Source of the DNA: CAHJWH01 sp965198905
Lineage (GTDB): Bacteria > Pseudomonadota > Alphaproteobacteria > Caulobacterales > Caulobacteraceae
Direction of reading: 5' to 3'
Length of the DNA stretch: 64,000 bases
NCBI GenBank assembly: GCA_965198905.1
Contig: OZ240678.1
Location: forward strand, 1,302,001-1,366,000
How positions within the stretch are numbered: the stretch's first letter is position 1; each line of letters starts with the position of its first letter. The notes under the pieces were generated by a model. It did not search any database. It was given only the letters and a program-made list of their open reading frames with translations, and had not been told where the DNA came from. The position numbers were made by a program, and so were the translations under genes. Below are positions 33,291 to 41,507 of this stretch, piece after piece.

Positions 33291-33452
33291 GTCTTCTCCT
33301 CCCCTGCTCAGCGGGGGAGGAGAACCCTGCGCAGCATGGTGGAGGGTCGCCGCCGCTGCCGCATCAAGACTGGATACCGTAACCGCGGGAACGCCCCCTC
33401 CGCCACGACGCTACGCGCCGCGCCACCTCCCCCGCTGCGCAGGGGAGGAGAC
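33291..33452. repeat. MITE-like repeat with terminal inverted repeats between tssA and ppkA
   Basis: The ends GTCTTCTCCTCCCCTGC (33291-33307) and GCAGGGGAGGAGAC (33439-33452) are inverted copies, and internal GC-rich inverted stretches (GGTGGAGGG, CCCCCTCCGCCAC) lie between. A related copy is at 60133-60280. It fills half of the 320-nt divergent tssA-ppkA region. The remaining unique parts (33201-33290 and 33453-33520) must contain both promoters; no convincing -35/-10 or sigma-54 site was seen there. Confidence 0.6.
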
Positions 33453-33520
33453 TAGGCGCCGCCCTGGCCCGCCCTGCGCACCTCTGCTACTCAAATGCGA
33501 GTTGTCTGGGGAGACTCGTT

Positions 33521-35398
33521 TTGCTGGATCGGGTGGGCCGGTATCGCGTCGAGGCGCTGATCGGCGAAGGCGCCATGGCCGACGTCTACCGGGCGTTCGA
33601 CCCCGGCATCCATCGCACCCTGGCCATCAAGGTGCTGAAGCCCGAGTTCCGCCAGAACCGCGAATACGCCTCGCGATTCCTGCGCGAAGCCAAGGCCGCC
33701 GGCGCGCTGAACCACCCCAGCATCGTCACCATCTACGATGTCGGCCAGGTGGACGGCTATCCCTACATCGCCATGGAGCTGATCGACGGCCGCCCGCTGA
33801 GCGAGGTTGTGCACGAGCGCGAACGCCTGCTCCCCGAGGAGGTCATCGCCATCGGCCTGCAGCTGGCCGACGGCCTGCGCTACGCCCACGGCCTCGGCGT
33901 CGTCCACCGCGACATCAAGCCGTCCAACATCATGCTCCTCGGCGACGGGCGGACCCTGAAGATCCTGGACTTCGGCATCGCGCGCATGGCCGAAGGCGAC
34001 GGCCCCTTCGACGACGGCGAGGGGCTGAAGACCCAGATCGGCCAGGTGCTGGGCAGCCCGCGCTATATGAGCCCGGAGCAGGCGCTGGGCCGCGACCTCG
34101 ACGGCCGCTCCGACCTCTTCTCCGTCGGCGTGGTGCTCTACGAGCTGATCACCGGCCAGAAAGCCTTTTCCGGCGTCAGCCCCGCTTCGCTCGCCATCCA
34201 GATCACCCAGCAGGACCCGCCCTCCCTGGCGGAGACCGCCTCCGACGCCCCCCGCGGGCTCCAGTTCATCATCAACAAGCTCCTGGCCAAGCGGCCAGAG
34301 CGGCGCTTCCGCGACGGCGCTCAGCTGGCCGAGGCGCTCCGCCGGGAGCAGGCGGCCTACGCCGCGGTGCAGGCGGAAGCCGAGACCCGCCGCCGCTACC
34401 TGCCGCTGCAGTTGCGCACCACCCTGCTGGTCGTGTCGATCACCGCGGTCGTCCTGCTGGCCAGCATCACCACCGTGCTGAACCGCCAGGACGCGGCCAT
34501 GCAGCACGTGGCCCTGACCTCCGGCTCGGCGGTGGCCGCCTTCGTCGCCAACAACGCGGCGCTGCGGGCGGTGGACAACGCCACCCTGCCGCCGGACCAG
34601 CGCGACTGGCTGCCCACACAGGCCTTCGTCCAAGCCGCGGTGAGCGATCCCAATATCCGCCAGCTCACCATCGTGGATGCGGACGGGATCGTGCGCGGCT
34701 CCAAGACGCCGGGCCAGATCGGCCGGCCCTACCAGCCCGCAGAGCGCGAGCGCGTCATCGACCGGGCGGGCTCGGATACGGTCACGATCACCCGGGACGG
34801 CAAGGGCTTCCGCTTCGTGCGCGCCATCACCTATGCGGGCCGGCCGTTCGGGGTGGTGGACGTGGTGCTGGACCGGGCCGAGCTGCGTTCGGCGGCCGAC
34901 CTGTCGCGCCTGCTCATGCTGCTGCTGGGCGTGGTGACGCTCGGAAGCGTGGGCGCTGCGAGCTACGTGGTGGCGCGATCCCTCGCCGCCCCGATCCGGC
35001 GGCTGAAGGCGGCGCTCACCGACGCCGCGAAGGGCGACCTGGACTTCCACATCTCGCACCACCGCAAGGACGAGTTCGGCGAGCTGTTCGACGCCTACAA
35101 CCTTATGACCAGCAATCTTGAGGAACGCCTGGCCGCGGCCGAGGGCTATGCGCTTGAGGAGGCGGGAGAAGACGCGGCCCCTCCGGCGGCGAGCCCGGCC
35201 GCCCGGCCCGTCGTCGCCAGTGTTAGCTGGCCCGAGGAAGAGCCGGCGGCGAGCGACTTCGCCCTGCCGCCCCGGCCGAGCCTGAACGCCGACAGCCCGG
35301 CGCGCCGCCCCTCGCCCTTCGATCCGCCGCCACGGCCGGCGGAGCCGGAAGACGGCGACCGCACCGTGATCGGCCCACGCGACGAGCACTATCCGTAA
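33521..35398 (+). CDS. ppkA: T6SS membrane Ser/Thr protein kinase PpkA, with HAMP domain
   Basis: The TTG at 33521 is preceded by GGGGAG. The 625-residue protein has a cytoplasmic kinase domain (about 8-270) with glycine loop GEGAMADVY, Lys37 in AIKVLK, HRDIKPSN (Asp131), DFG (150-152) and SPEQAL. A transmembrane helix (about 298-320), a periplasmic sensor-like segment (321-462), a second helix (463-485) and a HAMP domain (486-538) follow. The tail is Pro/Asp-rich and ends DGDRTVIGPRDEHYP, with Thr615 in the same RTVIxP context as TssL Thr18. PpkA starts the threonine-phosphorylation pathway that activates T6SS. Unlike many PpkA proteins it has no VWA domain. Confidence 0.92.
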   Translation: MLDRVGRYRVEALIGEGAMADVYRAFDPGIHRTLAIKVLKPEFRQNREYASRFLREAKAAGALNHPSIVTIYDVGQVDGYPYIAMELIDGRPLSEVVHERERLLPEEVIAIGLQLADGLRYAHGLGVVHRDIKPSNIMLLGDGRTLKILDFGIARMAEGDGPFDDGEGLKTQIGQVLGSPRYMSPEQALGRDLDGRSDLFSVGVVLYELITGQKAFSGVSPASLAIQITQQDPPSLAETASDAPRGLQFIINKLLAKRPERRFRDGAQLAEALRREQAAYAAVQAEAETRRRYLPLQLRTTLLVVSITAVVLLASITTVLNRQDAAMQHVALTSGSAVAAFVANNAALRAVDNATLPPDQRDWLPTQAFVQAAVSDPNIRQLTIVDADGIVRGSKTPGQIGRPYQPAERERVIDRAGSDTVTITRDGKGFRFVRAITYAGRPFGVVDVVLDRAELRSAADLSRLLMLLLGVVTLGSVGAASYVVARSLAAPIRRLKAALTDAAKGDLDFHISHHRKDEFGELFDAYNLMTSNLEERLAAAEGYALEEAGEDAAPPAASPAARPVVASVSWPEEEPAASDFALPPRPSLNADSPARRPSPFDPPPRPAEPEDGDRTVIGPRDEHYP

Positions 35399-35411
35399 GG
35401 CGCAGCTCTTC

Positions 35412-35435
35412 ACCCTCCCCCCCTGAGGGGAGGGT
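35412..35435. terminator. Hairpin between convergent ppkA and the LysM lipoprotein gene
   Basis: ACCCTCCCC and GGGGAGGGT are exact reverse complements around CCCTGA, 13 nt after the ppkA stop. No T-tract follows on either strand, so Rho-independent action is doubtful. It may be the end of a short GC-rich repeat, since CCCCTCCCCT..GGGGAGGG stretches recur in this genome. Confidence 0.35.
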
Positions 35436-35542
35436 CGGGGTGGGGGGCCGCCGCCGCTACGCTCGAACCTTAATCACTCGCATCGGGCGGCGGCTTTCAA
35501 GGACCTGCCGGAGCCGCTTGGAAGCTTCACCGGGGCTGCACT

Positions 35543-36382
35543 CTACTTGTGGGTGACGCCCTGGATGCGCAGGGCGCGGGCGAGGTCGGCGCTGATCGGG
35601 CCGCTGTCGGGATCGAGCTGCGAGGCCTCGCGCAGCAGCGACACTGCACGGTCGATGGCCCCCTTGTTCATCTCCACCAGCGCCTGGCTGCGCAGCGCAT
35701 TGGCGCGGGCTGGGTCGTGGGCCGGGGTCGACGGTTTGGCCGGCTGGGTCTCCGTCGGCGCGGCTGCGGGCTTCTTAGGTTCCGGCTCCTCGCGCCGCCT
35801 CAGCACGGGCGGCGTGTCCCTGTGTTCGCCATGAGCAGCGTGGTCGCCGTGATCCGGTCGGTCGGCGTGGTCGCCCTGGTCGCCGTGGGCCGACCGGTCG
35901 GCGTGATCGCCCTTGTCGGCGTGCTCAGCGGTGGGGATCAGGATGGTCTGGCCAGGCGCCGCGTCGTTGGGCACATCGATGTTGTTGTAGCGGGCCAGAG
36001 CGTAGAACAGGTTGGAGTCGCCCAGGAATCGGTCGGCCAGGGTGGCCAGCGTTTCCCCCGGCTGGATCGTGTAGGGCTTGTTCTGGGCGCCCAGCAGCAC
36101 CTGCGGATCGGCGTCGATTTCGTTCAGCAGGGTGGTGGCCTCGGCGTTGGTAGGCTGATCCTGCGCCAGCTTCTGGGCCTCCACCCTGGCCTGGTCGCGC
36201 TTGCCGGCCCCCAGCAGCTCCAGGATGTAGTGCTGCCGCTCGGGAGGCGTGGTGTTGACGGCCGTCAGGGCGGGCGGCTTGTCCGGCTCGGGCTTGGGGC
36301 GATGCGCGCACCCGGCGACCAGCAAGGCGCAAAGTCCGACATGCGCCATGGCGCGCGGCACGCTCGATAAGCTCATGAACAC
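35543..36382 (-). CDS. LysM-domain lipoprotein with His/Asp-rich repeats
   Basis: The N terminus carries a lipoprotein signal, GLCALLVAGC with Cys25 as lipidation site; the start could also be the ATG at 36376 or 36349. Residues 100-150 form a LysM domain (PYTIQPGETLATLADRFLGD, YNNIDVPNDAAPGQTILIP), which binds peptidoglycan. Residues about 150-187 are imperfect repeats of DHADRSAHGDQGD type with many His, and the C terminus (about 225-279) is TPR-like. It lies between ppkA and the Eag-type chaperone gene, inside the T6SS neighbourhood. With no tssJ in the cluster, it is a candidate outer-membrane or peptidoglycan anchor, though not a TssJ homologue by sequence. Confidence 0.75.
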   Translation of the reverse strand: MFMSLSSVPRAMAHVGLCALLVAGCAHRPKPEPDKPPALTAVNTTPPERQHYILELLGAGKRDQARVEAQKLAQDQPTNAEATTLLNEIDADPQVLLGAQNKPYTIQPGETLATLADRFLGDSNLFYALARYNNIDVPNDAAPGQTILIPTAEHADKGDHADRSAHGDQGDHADRPDHGDHAAHGEHRDTPPVLRRREEPEPKKPAAAPTETQPAKPSTPAHDPARANALRSQALVEMNKGAIDRAVSLLREASQLDPDSGPISADLARALRIQGVTHK

Positions 36383-36569
36383 CCCCGAAACGGGATCGAT
36401 ATAGCGCGATTGCGGAGCTTACGTGAAGGGCGTGGATCGAGGGCTGGGGCGGTGACGGACGCCAGGAGAGGTTGCGCCGTCCACGCGCCGGTGCGCGATC
36501 ATATCCTCGCGCCCGCCTTGTCCAGACGACCCCTTGGGCGGTACTGCGGGGTTGCAGAAAGGCCGCCCC

Positions 36570-37064
36570 ATGCCTGACGAGACCAAGCCGACGGCGACCT
36601 ATCGGATGAATGAGGGCGACCTCGCCCTGGATGTGCCTGCGACCTGGCGGGATGAAACGCTGCACGTCTTGCGCCTGCCGGGAGACGGTCAGGCGACCGC
36701 GAGCCTGGTCATCACCCGCGAACCGCTGCCGCTCGGCATGGAGGTCGCCGACTATGTCGCAGCCGAACTCGTGCGGCTGCGCACCACCTTGCCGGAGTTC
36801 GTCCAGGTCGGCTCGGCCTCGGTGGCGTGGCCGGATATCGTCACAGACGCCGCGCTGACGCGGTGGCGATCCAGCGACGGGCTGGTGGACCAGATCACCG
36901 CCTGTCGTCGCGCAAATGGGCAGAACCTGCTGATCTTCACCGCCACCCACCCGGCGCCCATGCCTGCCGCGGCCTACGAAGCCCTGTTGTCTGCGATCAT
37001 CAGCTTCATCCCTCGCGCCATGTCAGATGCCGATCAACATGCATCAGAGCGGTCGCAGCGATGA
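36570..37064 (+). CDS. DcrB/DUF1795-family protein, Eag-type T6SS effector chaperone
   Basis: ATG at 36570 follows AGAAAGG by 7 nt; an earlier in-frame ATG at 36534 lacks a site. The 164-residue protein reads YRMNEGDLALDVPATWRDET, SLVITREPLPLGMEVADYVA, RLRTTLPEFVQVG and NGQNLLIFTATHP, which is the DUF1795 pattern shared by EagT6/EagR chaperones. Those chaperones hold N-terminal membrane segments of T6SS effectors before loading on VgrG. The usual effector partner gene should be adjacent, but the next gene is kdpE on the other strand. Family membership is well supported; the chaperone role is inferred from context. Confidence 0.75.
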   Translation: MPDETKPTATYRMNEGDLALDVPATWRDETLHVLRLPGDGQATASLVITREPLPLGMEVADYVAAELVRLRTTLPEFVQVGSASVAWPDIVTDAALTRWRSSDGLVDQITACRRANGQNLLIFTATHPAPMPAAAYEALLSAIISFIPRAMSDADQHASERSQR

Positions 37065-37163
37065 CGGACCGCTCGCAGCACCCGGGAGGGTCCAGGAAGC
37101 GCTTGTCGAACGACGCACCCAGGCAGGGCGGCGCGCCGGACGCCCCGAGCGCTGAAGGCGTCG

Positions 37164-37850
37164 CTAGCCGGCGAACACGTACCCCGTGCTCACCGCGGTG
37201 AGGAGGAGCTTGGGGTTGGTCGGGTCGGCTTCGAGCTTTTGGCGCAGGTGCTGCATGACGATGCGCAGATAGTGCACGTCCTCGGCGTGGGACGACCCCC
37301 AGATGCTGGTCAGCAGCTGACGGTGCGTGACGACCCGGCCCGCCGCCTTGGCAAGCTGGGCCAAGACATTGTACTCCCGTGGCGTCAGTTTCACGAAGAC
37401 GCCCGCTCGCTTGACGGTATGATGGGCAAGATCGATCTCGATATCGTGCGCCATAATGCTCGCCTGAGCGCCTTCCAAGCGCAGCTTGTTGCGCATCGCA
37501 GCGCGTAACCTGGCTAGAAGCTCGCCGATGGCGAAGGGCTTCTGGACATAGTCGTCTGCCCCCAGGTCCAAGGCGGTGATCTTCTCCATCTCCCGCTCTC
37601 GGGCCGAAAGAATCAGCACAGGTCCCTTATAAAAGGCGCGTGCGCGCTCCAGGACCACCTTGCCGTCGAGGTCAGGCAGGCCGAGGTCCAGGATCAGGGC
37701 GTCCGGCGGCTGGGTCGCGAGAAGCTTCAGGCCGTCTTCGCCGAGCAGGGCCGGGATGGGTTCATAGCCGGCCGCCTCCAGCGCCGGCGCCAGGAAGCGG
37801 TGGATCTGAGGCTCGTCGTCCACGACGAGGATGCGTGGCTTGATGGACAT
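37164..37850 (-). CDS. kdpE: Response regulator KdpE
   Basis: The 228-residue protein has a receiver domain with DDE (11-13), phospho-acceptor Asp55 (LILDLGLPDLDG) and the switch Lys in YVQKPFAIGEL. An OmpR/PhoB winged helix follows, with VKLTPREYNVLAQLAKAAGR, VVTHRQLLTSIWG and YLRIVMQHLRQKLEADP. It activates the kdp operon when KdpD senses low potassium or turgor. It starts 9 nt after the kdpD stop and is the last gene of the operon. Confidence 0.95.
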   Translation of the reverse strand: MSIKPRILVVDDEPQIHRFLAPALEAAGYEPIPALLGEDGLKLLATQPPDALILDLGLPDLDGKVVLERARAFYKGPVLILSAREREMEKITALDLGADDYVQKPFAIGELLARLRAAMRNKLRLEGAQASIMAHDIEIDLAHHTVKRAGVFVKLTPREYNVLAQLAKAAGRVVTHRQLLTSIWGSSHAEDVHYLRIVMQHLRQKLEADPTNPKLLLTAVSTGYVFAG

Positions 37851-37859
37851 GGCCGAAAC

Positions 37860-40571
37860 TTAGAGCAGGAGATGGCTCGTCGGAACGGTCTTCGGCAGGC
37901 TGATCAGGATGCGCGTGCCCCGCAGTCCGACTATGGCGTCGCCATGGATCGGGCTGGCGGCGGCGATGCGCCCGCCCATCGCCTCGACGAAGCCCTTGGA
38001 GATGGACAGGCCCAGTCCCACGCCCTTGCCGCGCTCGTTTCCCGCGCGGTCGCTGTTCTCTTCGATACGGCGGAAGCGATCGAACACGCGTTCGAGTTCG
38101 GGGGCCGGGATCCCTTTGCCCTCGTCCTCGATGCTGATGACGACGTTGTGCCTGTCCTCGTAGGCGGAGACCTCGATGGAGCTGTCCGCCGGGCTGTAGG
38201 CGATCGCGTTCTCCAAGATGTTGACGACTGCCTGTTCAAGCAAGGCGGGGTCGAGCTCGACCGAGCTCAGCTCGGTGGGGAAGTCCCGCGTGAGCACGCG
38301 GTCGGCCAGGCGGCGATCGACGCGTTCGATCGCCGCGGTCAGCACTTCTCGCACATCGATGAGCTGGCGGCGGAGATTGAGGGCGTCCCCCTCGAGCTTG
38401 GTCATATCCAAAAGGTTGCCGATGTAGCGATTGAGCCGTTCCGCCTCCTCCCGGATGCTCTCCAGCAGGTCTGCGCGAATCTCGCTTTTCAGCTGCGGCC
38501 CAAAGTCGATCAACGTGGTGGCGGCGCCCATCACCGTCGCCAGGGGCGTGCGCAGGTCGTGGCTGATGGAGTTCAGCAAGGCGGCGCGCAGCCGGTCGGA
38601 GCGCCGAGAGGCTACGGTCTCCGCCTGTTCCGCCGCCAGGGCCGCCCGCTCGATCGCCACCGCGCCCTGGTCGAGCAGCGCGCTCAGGAGCCGCTCCTCG
38701 TCGGTGGAGCGGTCCAGGACGGCCTGATAGCCGGCCACGCCCGCCGGCCCGCGCACGCCCATCAGGGGGCGGAACGTCCAGCCGACCTGGGGCAGGGTGC
38801 CGGTGCCCGCCCCCGCCGCCTCGCGGCGGTCCCAGGCCCAGCGTGCGGCGCTCATGGCGGCGGTGGACAGGGAGGCCGTCTCCGGCGCGCTGGCGGCGAG
38901 CGCCAGGTCGGCGCCCGTCTTCAAGAGCACGACGGCGGGCGAGCCGGACGCCGCGGACGCCTGCTCCGCGAGCGCCCGGACCGCGCTGTCCCGGTCCGCG
39001 GTCCCGGAGAGCCGGCGGCTGGCGGCCAGCAGGGTGGCGACGAGCGACGCGCGGCGTGCGCTCTGCTTCGCCTGGTCGCGCACCCGGCCCGAGAGCCAGC
39101 CGGTCACCCCGGCCACGGCGAAGAAGATGGCGAAGGTGATGATGTCTTCGACATGGCCGATGACCAGGGAGAAGCGCGGCGGGAGGAAAAGGAAGTTGTA
39201 GGCGAGGATTGACAGGGCGGCGGCGGTCAAGGCCGGCCTCAAGCCGGCGAGGACGCCGCTGACCAGGACGCTGAGCATATAGATCATGGCCAGGTTGGCG
39301 CTCGACGACAGGCGATCCAGGGCGGCGGAGATCGCGGTGGCCACCGTCACCAGCCCGACCGCATAGACGTAGCCGCGCCATTCCAGGGTGGGGGTCCGAC
39401 CAACGGGAGACGCCTGGCTTGCGCCTTCTGGCGCGCCTTCGGTGATGAAGTGCAGGGCCGCGCCGCCGGAACGGCGAAGCAGCGCCTGGGCGAGGTCGCG
39501 GCCGAACAGACGGCTGGCGCGCCGAGGCCGCGACTTGCCGAGCACGATCTGGGTGACGTTGTTGCGTCGCGCATAGTCCAGCACTGTGCCGGGCAGGTCC
39601 GCGCCCGAGAGCACCAGGGTCGAGCCGCCGAGCTGCTCGGCGAGCTGCAGAGCTTCGGTGACCCGTCGGCCGCGATCCAGGCTCGGGGCCGAACGGTTGG
39701 TCTGCTCGATGTGGGCGACGGTCCAGGGGCCGTCCATGACCTCCGCGAGGCGGCGGCCTGCACGCACCAGGGCGGTGGACATGGCGTCGCCGCCGATGAG
39801 CACCAGGATGCGCTCCCCGGCCGCCCAGGGACCCTCTATGCCCTGGCGCTTCATGGCGGCGTTCAAGTGGTCGTCGACGGTCTGGGCCGCGCGGCGCAGC
39901 GCCAGCTCGCGCAGAGCCGTCAGGTTCTCCAGCTTGAAAAATCGGTCGGCGGCCAGGCGCGCCGTTTCGGGGACATAGACCTTGCCGCAGTCCAGGCGTG
40001 CGCGCAGCTCCTCGGGCGTGATGTCCACCAGCTCGATATCGTCGGCGTTGGAGAGGGCGGAGTCCGGCACGGTCTCGCGCTGGCGGATGCCGGTGATGCG
40101 CCAGACCACGTCAACCAAGCTCTCCAGGTGCTGGACGTTCAGCGTGGTCCAGACGTTGACGCCCGCCGAGAGCAGCTCTTCGATGTCCTGCCAGCGCTTG
40201 GGGTGGCGCGAGCCCGGGGCGTTGGAGTGGGCGTATTCATCCACCAGCAAAAGGCCGGGGCGGCGCGCCAGGGCCGCGTCGAGGTCGAACTCCATGAGCA
40301 CCCGGCCCTTGTGCTCCACGGGCTCGCGGGGGAGCACTTCCAGCTCGGCCAGCAGGGCCTCGGTCTCCTTGCGGCCGTGGGTTTCGACCAGTCCCACGGC
40401 CACGTCCACGCCGTCCGCCTGGCGGCGCGCGGCCGCGCTCAGCATCTCGTAGGTCTTGCCGACCCCTGGCGACATGCCGAGATAGACCCGCAGACGGCCG
40501 CGCCCCTGGCGTCGAGCCTCAGCGAGCAGGGCGTCCGGGTCGGGACGGGTCGGGTCGCGACTTTCGCCCAA
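37860..40571 (-). CDS. kdpD: Potassium sensor histidine kinase KdpD
   Basis: The 903-residue protein shows the full KdpD layout. The N-terminal KdpD domain has Walker A GMSPGVGKTYEM (32-43) and LLLVDEYAHSN. A USP-like domain follows (about 250-370). Four transmembrane helices lie at about 400-500 (IYMLSVLVSGVLAGLRPALT region), then a GAF-like region. The kinase core has SISHDLRTPL with His671, NILENAIAYSP, DEGKGIP and GVGLGLSISKGF. It controls KdpE phosphorylation. The long N-terminal region is typical and the gene is intact. Confidence 0.95.
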   Translation of the reverse strand: MGESRDPTRPDPDALLAEARRQGRGRLRVYLGMSPGVGKTYEMLSAAARRQADGVDVAVGLVETHGRKETEALLAELEVLPREPVEHKGRVLMEFDLDAALARRPGLLLVDEYAHSNAPGSRHPKRWQDIEELLSAGVNVWTTLNVQHLESLVDVVWRITGIRQRETVPDSALSNADDIELVDITPEELRARLDCGKVYVPETARLAADRFFKLENLTALRELALRRAAQTVDDHLNAAMKRQGIEGPWAAGERILVLIGGDAMSTALVRAGRRLAEVMDGPWTVAHIEQTNRSAPSLDRGRRVTEALQLAEQLGGSTLVLSGADLPGTVLDYARRNNVTQIVLGKSRPRRASRLFGRDLAQALLRRSGGAALHFITEGAPEGASQASPVGRTPTLEWRGYVYAVGLVTVATAISAALDRLSSSANLAMIYMLSVLVSGVLAGLRPALTAAALSILAYNFLFLPPRFSLVIGHVEDIITFAIFFAVAGVTGWLSGRVRDQAKQSARRASLVATLLAASRRLSGTADRDSAVRALAEQASAASGSPAVVLLKTGADLALAASAPETASLSTAAMSAARWAWDRREAAGAGTGTLPQVGWTFRPLMGVRGPAGVAGYQAVLDRSTDEERLLSALLDQGAVAIERAALAAEQAETVASRRSDRLRAALLNSISHDLRTPLATVMGAATTLIDFGPQLKSEIRADLLESIREEAERLNRYIGNLLDMTKLEGDALNLRRQLIDVREVLTAAIERVDRRLADRVLTRDFPTELSSVELDPALLEQAVVNILENAIAYSPADSSIEVSAYEDRHNVVISIEDEGKGIPAPELERVFDRFRRIEENSDRAGNERGKGVGLGLSISKGFVEAMGGRIAAASPIHGDAIVGLRGTRILISLPKTVPTSHLLL

Positions 40572-40594
40572 GGGCTGCTCCCCGATCCTGCGCC

Positions 40595-41503
40595 TCAGAA
40601 CTTCTGGGATACGCCCACATAGGCCTGGACGCCTGCGGTCTCCCGGTTCAGGCCAAAGTTCACGCCGGTGTCAAGCTGGAGCTCGCTGGTCACGCCGTAG
40701 GCGACGGCGAAGTCGGCCGAGTACTGGCGGATCGTTCCGGCCGGATCGAAATTCCAGTCGCCGTAAAGCTCACCATAGACGGTGAAGTTCTTCGGCAGGC
40801 TGACGCCGACGTTCACAAGCTGGGCGGTGTTGAGGTGGCGACCGCCGCCGGTGGAGTCCAGCAGGGCGTCCACCTCCGGCACGGTGGTCAAGGTGATGGT
40901 GTCTGTGAGCTTGTAGTTGATCGGCAGGATGCCGCCGCCCTCCACCACGCCGTTGCCGATCCCGATGCGGGCGGTGGGCGCCTTGACATAGGGGATGATG
41001 GCCGCCTGCAGCTTGCCGCCCGTGGTGTTCAGAAACTCGTATTTCAGCCGCAGGATCAGGTCGCCGACGCCGGCGATAGTGCGGCTGTCGCCGAACTTGT
41101 CGGAGGTGTGCACGATCTCCAGCGGGGAGATGTTGGCCTCCACGTCGAGATTAGAGGTGACGCCGTACTTGAACGTCGGGTTGGTCGCCAGGTAGGTGTC
41201 CGTCGTCACGCCGTTCAGGCGGAAGAAGCTGCCGTTGAACACGTCGGCCTCGTACTGGAAATGGCCGGCGTCCACGGTGCAGGCGTAGTTCGACTTGGTG
41301 GGCCGGTCGGTGCAGATCGGGCTCAGCGTCGGAGCGGCCGTGGAGACGGGGGCGCCGGGCGCCGGGGACGTGGCCGGGTTCGCCGAAGAGGCGTTGGCCG
41401 CCGCATCGGGGCCCGACGTGGGGGGTGGCTCCGTCGCGGGCTGGGCGTGGGCCAGCGCCGGGGCGACCAGGAGGGCGACGAGGATGGAAAGACAAACGCG
41501 CAC
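40595..41503 (-). CDS. Outer-membrane transporter-like beta-barrel protein (MetA/phenol-degradation family) in the kdp operon
   Basis: The 302-residue protein has a signal peptide (MRVCLSILVALLVAPALAHA), an Ala/Pro-rich linker, and alternating hydrophobic beta-strands with aromatic ends such as AGHFQYEADVFNGSF, LDVEANISPLEIV, AVAYGVTSELQLDTGVNFGL, ending in VGVSQKF with a C-terminal Phe typical of outer-membrane barrels. It resembles the 'MetA-pathway of phenol degradation' transporter family. It lies 4 nt before kdpC on one side and 23 nt before kdpD on the other, so it belongs to the operon. A role in potassium entry through the outer membrane is inference. Confidence 0.75.
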   Translation of the reverse strand: MRVCLSILVALLVAPALAHAQPATEPPPTSGPDAAANASSANPATSPAPGAPVSTAAPTLSPICTDRPTKSNYACTVDAGHFQYEADVFNGSFFRLNGVTTDTYLATNPTFKYGVTSNLDVEANISPLEIVHTSDKFGDSRTIAGVGDLILRLKYEFLNTTGGKLQAAIIPYVKAPTARIGIGNGVVEGGGILPINYKLTDTITLTTVPEVDALLDSTGGGRHLNTAQLVNVGVSLPKNFTVYGELYGDWNFDPAGTIRQYSADFAVAYGVTSELQLDTGVNFGLNRETAGVQAYVGVSQKF

Positions 41504-41507
41504 GGGA

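Noticed and set aside
33464..33480. Sigma-54 promoter for ppkA (CTGGCCCGCCCTGCGC)
   Set aside because: The GC at the right distance is not preceded by TT, and the run is ordinary GC-rich sequence.
35543..36382. LysM lipoprotein as a TssJ orthologue
   Set aside because: It has a LysM domain and TPR-like tail rather than the short beta-sandwich of TssJ; only a functional substitute role is proposed.
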